Origin: an uncultured Bacteroidales bacterium
Lineage (GTDB): Bacteria; Bacteroidota; Bacteroidia; Bacteroidales; UBA932
Direction of reading: 5' to 3'
Assembly (NCBI GenBank): GCA_944326265.1
Contig: CALVDE010000004.1
Span: 62,001 to 126,000 of the forward strand
Length of the DNA stretch: 64,000 bases
Part shown: positions 37,336-46,022 of the stretch, piece by piece
How positions within the stretch are numbered: the first letter of the stretch is position 1
How the letters are laid out: each line of letters begins with the position of its first letter
Notes under the pieces: generated by a model
Told to the model about the DNA's origin: nothing
Databases searched by the model: none
The model's input: only the letters and a program-made list of their open reading frames with translations
Program-made: the position numbers and the translations under genes

Positions 37336-38499
37336 TCAGGCGTAGTGAATCTCGACGACCTTGCCGATAGCCTTGAGGTTGGCGGCAAGGCGTTCTATTA
37401 ATTTGAGTTTCAGTGTGGTGTCTATGGGCAGACCCTCATGGGCCTTGTTGACTCCCTGACCTACGAAGAAAGTGATGTGGGTGGCCTTCTCCAGCAGCAT
37501 CTCGGCCAGGAGCGAGGCTCCGTCCTGCTTGGTGAACATCTTGGGTGTGAGGTCGTTGGGCGAGATATATTTCTCCGTCAGCTCCAGCAGGCGGCGCAGG
37601 GTTATCACACCTTCGGTCGTCAGGTCGATGCCGTCGATGTGGCCGATGGGCGGAATGTCCTTATCCGGGAAGTCCAGACTCGTAGTAACCTTCTTGCCCA
37701 GGTAGCGGGCCACAATCTGGGAGCTGGTACCTCCGCAGACCACTTTCTTGCTGTCCCCTTCCATGAACTTACCCACGTAGTAATCGTCGTTCTCCTTGTT
37801 GACAGGAGGACCCACCATCAGGTTGACGTGCAGGGCCTCGCGCATCTTCAGGGCAGCCACGGTGGTATCGTCCCCGGGCTTGTCCATGTACAGGTCGTTG
37901 CAGGCAGCAGCCAGGAGCCAGGCCACGCAGCGGGCCGACATCTCCGGCTGGATATTGCGGTCCAGATGCTCCATGATCTCGCGGCGGTCCCAGCCGAAAT
38001 TGAGCACCCGCCCGATACCGGCATGGATGGTGCCGTCGGACATGACCATCACCACATCCCCGTCACACAGCGACAGTTCCGAGTGGTAGACCTTCTTGCC
38101 CAGCACCTCCAGGGGCTTACGGTCGAAGTCGATGCATCGGCCGTCGTGATAATATATTGCCTGAGGATTGTCGAACTCGAAGAGGTAGCCGTGACCGGCA
38201 GAGTCCACGTGTATCACCGAGAAGGTCGAGTAGGCCACCCCGCGCACCTTGCACACCGGCAGGGTCTGGATCATGGTCTCGATGCAGTCCTCGATGGGGA
38301 TATTGTTGGACACCATCGTACAGAGTATCTTCGAGGACAGGGTGGAAAGGATGTTGGCCTTCACCCCGCTGCCCAGCCCGTCGGCCAGCACGAGGGTTGT
38401 GTAACCGTCGACTGTCACCCATTCGACATTGTCCCCGCAGAGCTCCTCCCCGTACTTGTTCAGGGAGACGTATCCGTATTCTATAAACAGTTCCTTCAT
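37336..38499 (-). CDS. SpoIIE-family (PP2C-type) protein phosphatase
   Basis: 387 residues. Metal-binding Asp residues appear in VLADGLGSGVKAN (D40) and VMSDGTIHAG (about 163). The alternating TFSVIHVDSAGHGYLFEFDNP and LEVLGKKVYHSELSLCDGDVV match SpoIIE-type serine phosphatases. The C-terminal ~140 residues are an extra domain of unknown kind (MVGPPVNKENDDYYVGKFM onward). It comes 18 bases after the sensory hydrogenase gene. This pairing of a PAS-containing [FeFe]-hydrogenase with a phosphatase is known in anaerobes and is thought to pass a redox or hydrogen signal to gene control. Confidence 0.88.
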   Translation of the reverse strand: MKELFIEYGYVSLNKYGEELCGDNVEWVTVDGYTTLVLADGLGSGVKANILSTLSSKILCTMVSNNIPIEDCIETMIQTLPVCKVRGVAYSTFSVIHVDSAGHGYLFEFDNPQAIYYHDGRCIDFDRKPLEVLGKKVYHSELSLCDGDVVMVMSDGTIHAGIGRVLNFGWDRREIMEHLDRNIQPEMSARCVAWLLAAACNDLYMDKPGDDTTVAALKMREALHVNLMVGPPVNKENDDYYVGKFMEGDSKKVVCGGTSSQIVARYLGKKVTTSLDFPDKDIPPIGHIDGIDLTTEGVITLRRLLELTEKYISPNDLTPKMFTKQDGASLLAEMLLEKATHITFFVGQGVNKAHEGLPIDTTLKLKLIERLAANLKAIGKVVEIHYA

Positions 38500-38517
38500 A
38501 AACGGCCCTCCTGAACA

Positions 38518-40275
38518 TTAGGATTTTTCCCCGGACTTTTCCCTCTCTTCCTCTTCCTGCATGAGGGTCTTCTTGAGCTTGAGCAGGGCCACCTTGGTCT
38601 CGGCCGTGGTCTCACCGAGAAGCGAGGCGATCTCCTGCGCCACCCTCATCTGCTTCTTGATCACTTCGTCGGTGGTGGCCAGGGTCTCCATACGCATCTT
38701 GCCGAGCTTCTCGTTGTAATGCACCTCCTCGGTGATGTCCTTAAGGATGCCGAATATAGCATGATTGCCTTTCAGGATGCTTATAGACAGCTCAATATGT
38801 TTCTTAGTCTCAGCGATGTATATCTTCTTGCGCACATACTGGCGGCCGGAATTCTGGGCGATGAGGAACTCCGTAGGGTTGAAGAAGTCTATGGCCGGCA
38901 GTCCTTTCAGGTTGACTGCCGTTATTCCGAGCAGTTCCTTGGCCTTGCTGTTGATGTCCACGACGTTCATCTCACTGTCCAGCACCACTATGCCCTCCGG
39001 GCTGTTATGAATAATCTCGTAAGACATGGACTCGGCCCTCTCGCGCATGTAAGGCAGGCAGATGTCAATGTCGGCATAGCCGTTAAAGACAGCCCAGGCC
39101 TTCTCCCGGCAGGTCGGATAACCGCATGACCCGCAGTTGAGCTCGTCCTCAGGCCTGAATTTACCGGTACGGCGCAGGATGTCGGTAATCTGCTCCTCGG
39201 TCGGTATACGGCTCTTGCTCTCCATCGGAGGATATACCGCCGATATATCCACATCGTAGGGTCTGTCTCCAGGCTTTTCCCTGGGCAGCGCAGAGCATTC
39301 CTCCCTCACATACCTCTTCACGTCCACCGCCGCACGCACACCCTCGCAGTCCTCCACCAGACTGCACGGGCCTCCCACACAGGCATTCTTGCACATATTC
39401 ATCTCAAGAAACACACCGGTCATCTTGTCTATGTTCTCAAGCGCGTTGACACACCCGTCAGGGCCGTCCACTGCCATGTAGTCGTATCCCTCCGGACGGT
39501 TCTCGAACGAATGTATTATTCCCCGCCGTACAGGATAGCACTTGCTGCGGTTGGCCGTCATTCCCTCGGTGATGCCGGTACAGGAATACCTCTCGAACTC
39601 CTCCTGCGCATCCGGAAGAGGGAATGTCACGCCTCTTTCCGTCATGAATCTGCGCAAGTCCTCGAAAGTCAGGACACCGCTGATGAGACCGCTCTCACGC
39701 GCCTCGCGCTTCTTTGCAATGCACGGGCCGATAAAGACCACCTTGCAGTCCGGGAAACGCTGACGCAGCATCTTGGCATGGGCGATCATGGGAGAATCCA
39801 CAGGAGCCAGATACCTGAGCGCCTGCGGATGGTACTCCTGAATCAGCCGGCAAAGCGCAGGACAGGCAGATGTGATGAAATTAGGGAAATTGCCTGAGGC
39901 AATGCATTTCTCATACTCTTTCGTAACCGCATTGGCGCCCACGGCCGTCTCTTCGGCATAGGCGAAGCCCAGCTTGTACAGGACCGTCTCCATCTGTGCG
40001 AAATTCCGGAGACGGAACGACGATATAAAGGACGGAGCAACACTGGCGACTACATTGTCATTGCCCAGAAGCAGATTGTCCACATCATCCTTCTCACTGT
40101 GGACTATCTTCGCATTCTGAGGACACACCACCGTGCACCTTCCGCAGAGAATACAGCGCTCCTTGATGATCTGCGCCTGGTGATTCTTGACTTCTATTGC
40201 CTTGACAGGGCACTCTCTCAAGCACTTATAACAATCCTTACAACGGGCTTTCTTAAACTCGAGGTATTCTTTCAT
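38518..40275 (-). CDS. Sensory-type [FeFe]-hydrogenase with PAS domain (HydS-like)
   Basis: 585 residues. Two [4Fe-4S] motifs are at 12-22 and 41-51 (CKDCYKCLREC and CILCGRCTVVC). The H-cluster domain spans about 75-330 with ligands C138 (TSACP), C185 (GPCIAKK), C295 and C299 (EMNMCKNACVGGPC). The first Cys of the catalytic TSCCP motif is Ala137; that Cys relays protons in catalytic enzymes, and its absence is a feature of HydS-like sensory forms. A further four-Cys cluster domain follows (CGSCGYPTCREKAW, about 381), then a PAS domain (about 420-530) and a coiled-coil tail. It likely senses hydrogen or redox state and signals to the phosphatase encoded downstream. Confidence 0.9.
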   Translation of the reverse strand: MKEYLEFKKARCKDCYKCLRECPVKAIEVKNHQAQIIKERCILCGRCTVVCPQNAKIVHSEKDDVDNLLLGNDNVVASVAPSFISSFRLRNFAQMETVLYKLGFAYAEETAVGANAVTKEYEKCIASGNFPNFITSACPALCRLIQEYHPQALRYLAPVDSPMIAHAKMLRQRFPDCKVVFIGPCIAKKREARESGLISGVLTFEDLRRFMTERGVTFPLPDAQEEFERYSCTGITEGMTANRSKCYPVRRGIIHSFENRPEGYDYMAVDGPDGCVNALENIDKMTGVFLEMNMCKNACVGGPCSLVEDCEGVRAAVDVKRYVREECSALPREKPGDRPYDVDISAVYPPMESKSRIPTEEQITDILRRTGKFRPEDELNCGSCGYPTCREKAWAVFNGYADIDICLPYMRERAESMSYEIIHNSPEGIVVLDSEMNVVDINSKAKELLGITAVNLKGLPAIDFFNPTEFLIAQNSGRQYVRKKIYIAETKKHIELSISILKGNHAIFGILKDITEEVHYNEKLGKMRMETLATTDEVIKKQMRVAQEIASLLGETTAETKVALLKLKKTLMQEEEEREKSGEKS

Positions 40276-40301
40276 AAGTTTGGTATTTTGTTGTCTTGTT
40301 T

Positions 40302-40583
40302 CTATTCCGGAGAAGGAAGACCCAGCTTAGGATATATCTCGCTCAAAAACTTCTGCTCCACATTGTCCTTACTGACACCCCTCACGAACACATCCTCAGA
40401 ACCGTCCAGAGCCTCCTCCGCCCTCACGACCACTCCGTCAGCGCACTGTCCGAAGCAGAAACTGGCCTGAAGCTCCACGAGTTCCTCGACATCGTACTTG
40501 CGGAGAATTTCCCTCATGCCCTGGACCACATCATACGAGCCTTTAAGATGGCAGGAACTGCCTATGCATATCTTCACTATCAT
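40302..40583 (-). CDS. Thioredoxin-like [2Fe-2S] ferredoxin-type protein
   Basis: 93 residues. Cys pattern C-x4-C (CIGSSC, residues 6-11) and C-x3-C (CFGQC, about 43-47) as in the 24-kDa NADH-dehydrogenase subunit and HydC-like [2Fe-2S] proteins. It is a lone domain with no fused partner. It lies between the aminopeptidase gene (ATGA overlap of four bases) and the sensory hydrogenase (26 bases), and probably carries electrons to or from the latter. Confidence 0.88.
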   Translation of the reverse strand: MIVKICIGSSCHLKGSYDVVQGMREILRKYDVEELVELQASFCFGQCADGVVVRAEEALDGSEDVFVRGVSKDNVEQKFLSEIYPKLGLPSPE

Positions 40584-41968
40584 CGCATCGCCTCCACCTC
40601 ATCAGCCGTAATGGGAATGTACTTGCCGAGCCTGCGGCTTCCGCTGTCCAGAATGAGATAATCCCTCTCTATCCTGAATCCGCCGAAATCCCTGAATTTT
40701 TCTATCTCATCGTAATTCAGGAAATCCTTGAACTTACCGGAACTTCTCCACAGATCTATGAGCTCGGGAATAAAATAGATACCGGGCTCGACAGTGAGCA
40801 CGTAACCGGCCTCCAGGGGCCTTGCCAGACGCAGGGACTTAAGGCCGAACTTGGTGCTCCGGGGATGCCCGTCGTAACCGACCCAGACCTCGCCGAGAGC
40901 CTCCATGTCATGGACATCAAGTCCGAGCATATGACCCAGTCCATTGGGGAAGAACAGAGCATGTGCCCCCTCCTGGACAGCCTCGCGTACATTGCCCTTC
41001 ATGAGCCCTATACTCTTGAGATCCTCTGCCATCACCTCCGAGGCCCTTATATGCACGTCAAGGAAGGGCACTCCGGGGGCCAGAGCATCGACAGCAGCCC
41101 TGTGCGCGTGCAGCACTACATCGTAGATCATCCTCTGCCTGTCAGTAAAATGCTTGCCGACAGGAGCTGTCATAGATATGTCCCCGGCATAGTGCATCCT
41201 GTTCTCGGCTCCTGCATTGAGCAGGAAGAGATCTCCCTCCTTCATCACGTTGCCGTGCCAGTGATTATTCAGAATCTGTCCGTCCACAGTGGCTATTACC
41301 GGAAAGGCCATGCCGCGTCCCCTTCTGAGAGCGATGCCCGTCACCACCGAGACGACCTCCATCTCGGACATTCCGGGATGAATCATGCTCAGCATGGCCA
41401 GATTCATGTCCGATGATATGTTGACAGCATCCTCTATCTGCATTATCTCCTCCGGTGACTTGTGGCTCCTGAGATTGATCACCGCCTTGATGAAAGGTAT
41501 GGACACACTGTCCTCAAAAGCCTGTGAGGGAAGGCCGGTGAGAGAAAACATCTTCATATAGTGCTCTGCCCTGTAAGGAGGAAGAAAATGCACCATACGG
41601 CCCTTGTTCTCCGCCTTTTTGATTATCGACTTTATGTCCTCGGCGTAACCCAGGATGTCGATTCCGGCCGCCTCGCATTTCTCTTTCACCGGAAGGCTGC
41701 CCCTCCACACAATATTGTCGATCGTAGGTTCCTTGATAAAAACCATGGATTTTTCCTCATCCAGGTCCATCAACGCCACCAGTCCGGGGAAATCAAGTCC
41801 GAAGAAATAAAGGAAAGTGGAATCCTGACGGTACGGATAAGGATTGTCGGCATAATTCATTCCTGTCTCATCATTGCCCAGGAAGAGCAGAAGACCGGAC
41901 TGATGCTGCCTTCTCATTTCCTGCAGCAGCCTGGACCTTCTGTCGATATAAGTCTCTTTTGCAAACAT
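40580..41968 (-). CDS. pepP: Xaa-Pro aminopeptidase (M24B, aminopeptidase P)
   Basis: 462 residues from the ATG at 41968 (MFAKETYIDRRSRLLQEM); the open frame to 42025 runs through the promoter. It removes the N-terminal residue from peptides with Pro in position two. The N-terminal domain starts LLLFLGNDETGMNYADN. The C-terminal pita-bread domain carries the dinuclear metal ligands in LLNAGAENRMHYAGDISMT (D...D), GLGHMLGLDVHDME (H), LTVEPGIYFIPE (E) and FGGFRIERDYLI (E). No signal peptide, so cytosolic. Peptide breakdown fits the divergent DPP IV-like gene at 42066. Confidence 0.95.
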   Translation of the reverse strand: MFAKETYIDRRSRLLQEMRRQHQSGLLLFLGNDETGMNYADNPYPYRQDSTFLYFFGLDFPGLVALMDLDEEKSMVFIKEPTIDNIVWRGSLPVKEKCEAAGIDILGYAEDIKSIIKKAENKGRMVHFLPPYRAEHYMKMFSLTGLPSQAFEDSVSIPFIKAVINLRSHKSPEEIMQIEDAVNISSDMNLAMLSMIHPGMSEMEVVSVVTGIALRRGRGMAFPVIATVDGQILNNHWHGNVMKEGDLFLLNAGAENRMHYAGDISMTAPVGKHFTDRQRMIYDVVLHAHRAAVDALAPGVPFLDVHIRASEVMAEDLKSIGLMKGNVREAVQEGAHALFFPNGLGHMLGLDVHDMEALGEVWVGYDGHPRSTKFGLKSLRLARPLEAGYVLTVEPGIYFIPELIDLWRSSGKFKDFLNYDEIEKFRDFGGFRIERDYLILDSGSRRLGKYIPITADEVEAMR

Positions 41969-41994
41969 GGTAAAGGTTTTACAGGTTTGGACTT

Positions 41995-42025
41995 CAAATT
42001 TAAAAAAATTATTCTTAAAGGGCAA
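41995..42025 (-). promoter_or_regulatory. Promoter for pepP and the hydrogenase-sensor genes
   Basis: On the minus strand TTG (42025-42023), a 20-base spacer, then TAAATTTG (42002-41995). It predicts a leader of about 25 bases before the ATG at 41968. Confidence 0.6.
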
Positions 42026-42032
42026 TAAATTT

Positions 42033-42040
42033 TATATTTG
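42033..42040 (+). promoter_or_regulatory. -7 element for the DPP IV-like gene
   Basis: TATATTTG, 25 bases before the ATG at 42066, back to back with the pepP promoter. No -33 match at 19-21 bases. Confidence 0.55.
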
Positions 42041-42065
42041 CAGACATTTTAAAAACAGCCGCACG

Positions 42066-44303
42066 ATGAAATATATTACTGCTCTTACATTGTCCTGTAT
42101 GCTGGCGGCAGCCGCTGCCGTATCATTACCGGCTCAGGACAAAGCCCTCACACTGGAGGACATCTATAAGAATCACGAATATTCGTCCAAAAGCATCAGT
42201 GCCTTCCGCTGGACAGGCAACGGACATTCTTTCCTCACATTGGAGGAGGACTCCACATCCGGAGGCAAGAGCATTATCCTCAACGACATCAGCACAGGGG
42301 AAAAGACAGTTGTCCTGGCTGCGTCCTCCCTCATTCCGGAAGGATGGGACCGTCCCCTGACCATCAACGGCTACACCTGGTCGCCCGACGGCTCGCAGCT
42401 GATGGTCTACACTGATGCGCAGCGCGTGTGGAGGACAGCCAAAAGAGGCAACTACTGGCTCTGCACCCCGGGCACCGGAGAACTCCGCCAGCTCGGCCTC
42501 CCGGGCTTCGAGCCCAGCCGGATGCAGTTCGCCAAGTTCTCCCCCGACGGAACGAAGGTTGCCTATGTCTATAAAAACAACCTCTACGTCGAGAGCCTCG
42601 CCGACGGCAACGTCCGCCAGCTGACCTTCGACGGCAGCGACGGGATCATCAACGGCCAGTTCGACTGGGTCTACGAGGAGGAGCTGCACCAGCAGGACGG
42701 CTGGCGCTGGAGTCCTGACAGCCGGAGCATAGCTTACTGGCAGTTCGACACCAGAGGCACCGGCACTTTCTATATGATTGACAACATCGATTCGATATAC
42801 TCCACCGTCATCCCCCTGCCCTATCCCAAGGCCGGCACCACCAACTCTGCCGCCCGCATCGGTGTGGTGGACGTGGATGCCGAAGAGCCTGTCACCCGCT
42901 GGTTCGAGTTCGAGGGAGATCCCAGGGAGCACTACCTCGCCCGCATGGAATTCGTACCCGGCTCGGACGAGGTGATGATCCAGAGACTCAACCGTGCCCA
43001 GAACACAGACTGCGTCTACTACGGAGATATACGCACGATGGAACTGACACCGGTACTCACCGAGACCGACGAGGCCTTCCTCGACGTGCATGACGACATC
43101 GTATGGCTCGAAGGCGGCAAGTATTTCACATGGACCAGCGAGAGAGACGGATGGAGACACCTGTACCGCGTATCCCGCGACGGCAGCGAAATGACCCTGA
43201 TCACCAATGGCGGATTCGATGTCGTGAGTGTAGTACGCATTGATCCCGAAGGCGGATGGGTATATTACATCGCATCTCCCGACAGTCCCGTCGACCGGTA
43301 TCTCTACCGCAGCCGCCTCAACGGCAAAGGCACCCCTGAGAGACTGACCCCGGCCGACGCACCGGCCGGACACCATTCCTACGACATCTCGCCGGACGCA
43401 CGATATGCCATGCATACTTTCAGCAACAGCGAGACTCCCTCCGTTTACGAGATTGTCTCCCTGCCGAAACACAAGAGCGTGCGCGTACTTGAGGACAATC
43501 ATGAGCTCGCCGCCAGATTCGCCGCCGTCAATCCCGGCCCCAAGGAGTTCTTCAAAGTGGACATAGGAGACGTGGTGCTGGACGGATGGATGATCAAGCC
43601 CGCAGGATTCGACTCCACTCAGAAATATCCCGTAATCTTCTACATCTACGGTGAGCCCTGGCAGTCTACTGTCCAGAATACATGGAGCGGAGGCGATCTG
43701 TGGAGCCGCTTCCTGGCTCAGGAAGGATACATCGTCATGAGCATCGATCCCAGAGGAGTGGCCACCCCGCGAGGCCGTCAGTGGCGCAAATGCGTACACG
43801 GCAAGATCGGAATCCTGCCCATAGCAGACCACGCGGCGGCAGTCACCAGGCTCCTGCAGACCTACAGCTTCATGGATCCGGACCGTATCGGCATCTGGGG
43901 CTGGAGCGGCGGCGGATCTTCCACCGCCCACCTGATGTTCAAGCATCCGGAAATCTATTCCACCGGCATCGCAGTGGCCGGAGTCTATTCCCTCTACCTG
44001 TACGACACCATATACCAGGAGAGATACTCCGGCATACCATCGCTCAATCCGCAGAGCTATCATGACGGCTCGGCCATCAATTTCGCCGGAGGTCTCGAAG
44101 GCGATCTGCTGCTGATTCACGGCACCGGAGACGACAATGTCCACTACCAGTGCTGCGAGATGCTGGTCAACGAGCTCATCAAGCAGAACAAAATGTTCTA
44201 CCAGCTCTCATACCCCATGCGTACCCACAGCATCAACGAGAGGGAGAACACATCATATCACCTGTACCAGTCAATGTTCAGATTCTGGCAAGAAAACCTA
44301 TAG
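42066..44303 (+). CDS. Dipeptidyl-peptidase IV-like serine peptidase (S9B)
   Basis: 745 residues starting MKYITALTLSCMLAAAAAVS with a Sec signal peptide (cleavage near LPAQD). An N-terminal beta-propeller (about 30-480) is followed by an alpha/beta-hydrolase domain. The catalytic triad is readable: Ser614 in GWSGGGSS, Asp689 in HGTGDDNVHYQ, His721 in MRTHSI. The double-Glu motif that anchors the substrate N-terminus is in DWVYEEEL. It releases Xaa-Pro or related di-/tripeptides in the periplasm, feeding amino-acid fermentation; the very similar prolyl tripeptidyl peptidase cannot be excluded. Confidence 0.93.
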   Translation: MKYITALTLSCMLAAAAAVSLPAQDKALTLEDIYKNHEYSSKSISAFRWTGNGHSFLTLEEDSTSGGKSIILNDISTGEKTVVLAASSLIPEGWDRPLTINGYTWSPDGSQLMVYTDAQRVWRTAKRGNYWLCTPGTGELRQLGLPGFEPSRMQFAKFSPDGTKVAYVYKNNLYVESLADGNVRQLTFDGSDGIINGQFDWVYEEELHQQDGWRWSPDSRSIAYWQFDTRGTGTFYMIDNIDSIYSTVIPLPYPKAGTTNSAARIGVVDVDAEEPVTRWFEFEGDPREHYLARMEFVPGSDEVMIQRLNRAQNTDCVYYGDIRTMELTPVLTETDEAFLDVHDDIVWLEGGKYFTWTSERDGWRHLYRVSRDGSEMTLITNGGFDVVSVVRIDPEGGWVYYIASPDSPVDRYLYRSRLNGKGTPERLTPADAPAGHHSYDISPDARYAMHTFSNSETPSVYEIVSLPKHKSVRVLEDNHELAARFAAVNPGPKEFFKVDIGDVVLDGWMIKPAGFDSTQKYPVIFYIYGEPWQSTVQNTWSGGDLWSRFLAQEGYIVMSIDPRGVATPRGRQWRKCVHGKIGILPIADHAAAVTRLLQTYSFMDPDRIGIWGWSGGGSSTAHLMFKHPEIYSTGIAVAGVYSLYLYDTIYQERYSGIPSLNPQSYHDGSAINFAGGLEGDLLLIHGTGDDNVHYQCCEMLVNELIKQNKMFYQLSYPMRTHSINERENTSYHLYQSMFRFWQENL

Positions 44304-44305
44304 CA

Positions 44306-44635
44306 ATGGAAATGACAGAAGATTTTTTCAGAAGCACAGGATGTGCTGTAACAGTCTGCGACACTGAATGCAACATCGTTTACCAGAACGACAGGTCCCT
44401 GGACGTAAACGGAGACATGCGCGGACGCTGTATGCTCGGATGCCATAACGACCGCTCCCGCGGCATAATATCCCGCATCCTCGAAGAAGGCATGACCAAC
44501 TCATACACCATCAGCAAGAAAGGCCAGCGCAAGCTCATCCACCAGACCCCCTGGTACCGCGACGGCAGGATAGCCGGCATCATCGAGCTATCCATCGTCA
44601 TCCCCGACCAGATGCCCCACTACGACCGGGGCTGA
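44306..44635 (+). CDS. Small PAS-like protein
   Basis: 109 residues starting MEMTEDFFRSTGCAVTVCDTEC. The layout is that of a single PAS fold: VTVCDTECNIVYQNDRSLDVNG, then RGIISRILEEG, a central strand with KLIHQTPWYRDGRIAGIIELSIVI, and a short tail. Four Cys residues (CAVTVC, CNIVYQND..., and CMLGC further on) might bind a metal or cofactor. No output domain. It begins three bases after the DPP IV gene, so it is cotranscribed. Its role is unknown. Confidence 0.75.
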   Translation: MEMTEDFFRSTGCAVTVCDTECNIVYQNDRSLDVNGDMRGRCMLGCHNDRSRGIISRILEEGMTNSYTISKKGQRKLIHQTPWYRDGRIAGIIELSIVIPDQMPHYDRG

Positions 44636-44660
44636 ACCTGGAAAACAATCCCCAATAAGA

Positions 44661-44685
44661 AGCCGGAACAGACTCCGGCTTTTTA
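44661..44685 (+). terminator. Intrinsic terminator
   Basis: AGCCGGA (44661-44667) pairs with TCCGGCT (44674-44680) and runs into TTTTA. It ends the 42066-44635 unit. Confidence 0.85.
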
Positions 44686-44701
44686 TTTCGGGATTATAGA
44701 T

Positions 44702-44709
44702 TAACTTTG
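44702..44709 (+). promoter_or_regulatory. -7 element for the ATPase gene at 44744
   Basis: TAACTTTG directly after the terminator, with a leader of about 30 bases. No good -33 element. Confidence 0.5.
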
Positions 44710-44743
44710 TGCTGATAACATCAACCGATAGGAAAATTGCGCC

Positions 44744-45988
44744 ATGATGAAATACCCGATAGGAGTTCAGAGTTTTGAGCAGATAATTCAGGACGGCTAC
44801 GTCTATGTGGACAAGACGGCCATGATTTATGATTTAGTGAAAAAGGGAAAGATATACTTCCTGAGCCGCCCGCGCAGATTCGGAAAGAGCCTGCTGATAT
44901 CCACTCTCAAAAACTATTTCCTCGGAAGAAAGGAGCTGTTCAGAGGACTGGCCATAGATACGCTGGAGAAAGAGTGGCTGGAATATCCGGTGTTCCATAT
45001 AGACTTCAATGGAGGCAATTTCAAGGAAGCCGGGATTCTGGAGGGCATTCTGGAAGATACAGTCTCGGCCTGGGAGAGGAATTATCCGCCAAGGGACAGA
45101 TACACAGGTGTGGGAAGGCGTTTTCAGGAAGTGCTGCGGACAGCGCACGAACGCACGGGCCGCAGGTGCGTGGTGCTCATCGACGAGTACGACAAACCCC
45201 TGCTGGACGTGCTGGAGACTGGCCTTACCACTGTCATTGACGGACAGGAGAGGCTTCTGGAGGATTGGCATAAGGATGTACTGCGAGGCTTCTACTCAGT
45301 ATTCAAGGCCGCAGACGCCGACCTCCAGTTCGTGCTCCTCACCGGAGTGACAAAGTTCGCACAGGTGAGCGTCTTCAGCGGGTTCAACCAGCCGAAGGAT
45401 ATCAGCATGGACAGCCGGTACGACACCCTGTGCGGAATAACACAGCAGGAACTGGAAAGCTGTTTCGCAGAGCCTATCAAGGACTTGGCGGCAAAGTACG
45501 GAGTCAGCGTACCGGAGATTACCGACAGCCTCAAACGCCGCTATGACGGATACCACTTCAGCGAGGAGATGACGGATGTCTACAACCCTTTCAGTCTGCT
45601 CAATGTATTCGATTCTCTAAAAATGAGGGACTACTGGATGACGACAGGCACCTCGGACTACCTGGTCAGGCTGCTCTCCCGAGGCGACGAGAACATGGAG
45701 GAGATGCTGAGGGGCGAGTACACCCCGTCTGCTTTCGCGGACTACAAGGCCACGGCGGAGATGCCACTGCCCATGATATACCAGAGCGGATACCTGACCA
45801 TCAAGGGATATGACCGGGAGACGGAACTTTTCAGGCTGGACTTCCCCAACGAGGAGGTCCGCCGGGGATTCCTCTCCATGCTGGCATCAGGCTACATCAG
45901 CAAGTCCAATGCCCGGATGGAAAGTTGGGCTGCAAATGTCCGCAATGCTCTGAACAAAGGCAATATCGAGGACTGGCAGACCGCATAA
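44744..45988 (+). CDS. AAA-ATPase-like protein (PF09820 type), C-terminally truncated
   Basis: 414 residues. The family opening YPIGVQSFEQIIQDGYVYVDKT is complete, with P-loop RPRRFGKSLL, Walker B VVLIDEYDKPLL and LTGVTKFAQVSVFSGFNQPK. The motif LFRLDFPNEEVRRGFL normally precedes a ~100-residue PD-(D/E)XK nuclease-like domain (PDDEXK_9). Here the frame stops about 45 residues later, before the nuclease core. The stop lies seven bases before the promoter of the next gene, so the missing domain is not nearby. It may be a partly decayed copy of a multicopy family; activity is doubtful. Confidence 0.85.
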   Translation: MMKYPIGVQSFEQIIQDGYVYVDKTAMIYDLVKKGKIYFLSRPRRFGKSLLISTLKNYFLGRKELFRGLAIDTLEKEWLEYPVFHIDFNGGNFKEAGILEGILEDTVSAWERNYPPRDRYTGVGRRFQEVLRTAHERTGRRCVVLIDEYDKPLLDVLETGLTTVIDGQERLLEDWHKDVLRGFYSVFKAADADLQFVLLTGVTKFAQVSVFSGFNQPKDISMDSRYDTLCGITQQELESCFAEPIKDLAAKYGVSVPEITDSLKRRYDGYHFSEEMTDVYNPFSLLNVFDSLKMRDYWMTTGTSDYLVRLLSRGDENMEEMLRGEYTPSAFADYKATAEMPLPMIYQSGYLTIKGYDRETELFRLDFPNEEVRRGFLSMLASGYISKSNARMESWAANVRNALNKGNIEDWQTA

Positions 45989-45994
45989 ATTGCG

Positions 45995-46002
45995 TATCTT
46001 TG
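45995..46002 (+). promoter_or_regulatory. -7 element for the HAD phosphatase and thiD
   Basis: TATCTTTG, 20 bases before the ATG at 46023; it rules out the upstream start at 45990. It lies immediately after the truncated ATPase gene. Confidence 0.6.
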
Positions 46003-46022
46003 CGCCACTGAAATTTCAAGAG

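Noticed and set aside
42126-44144. 672-codon open frame opposite the DPP IV-like gene
   Set aside because: Shadow frame; low-complexity composition and no domain features, while the plus strand has a full catalytic triad.
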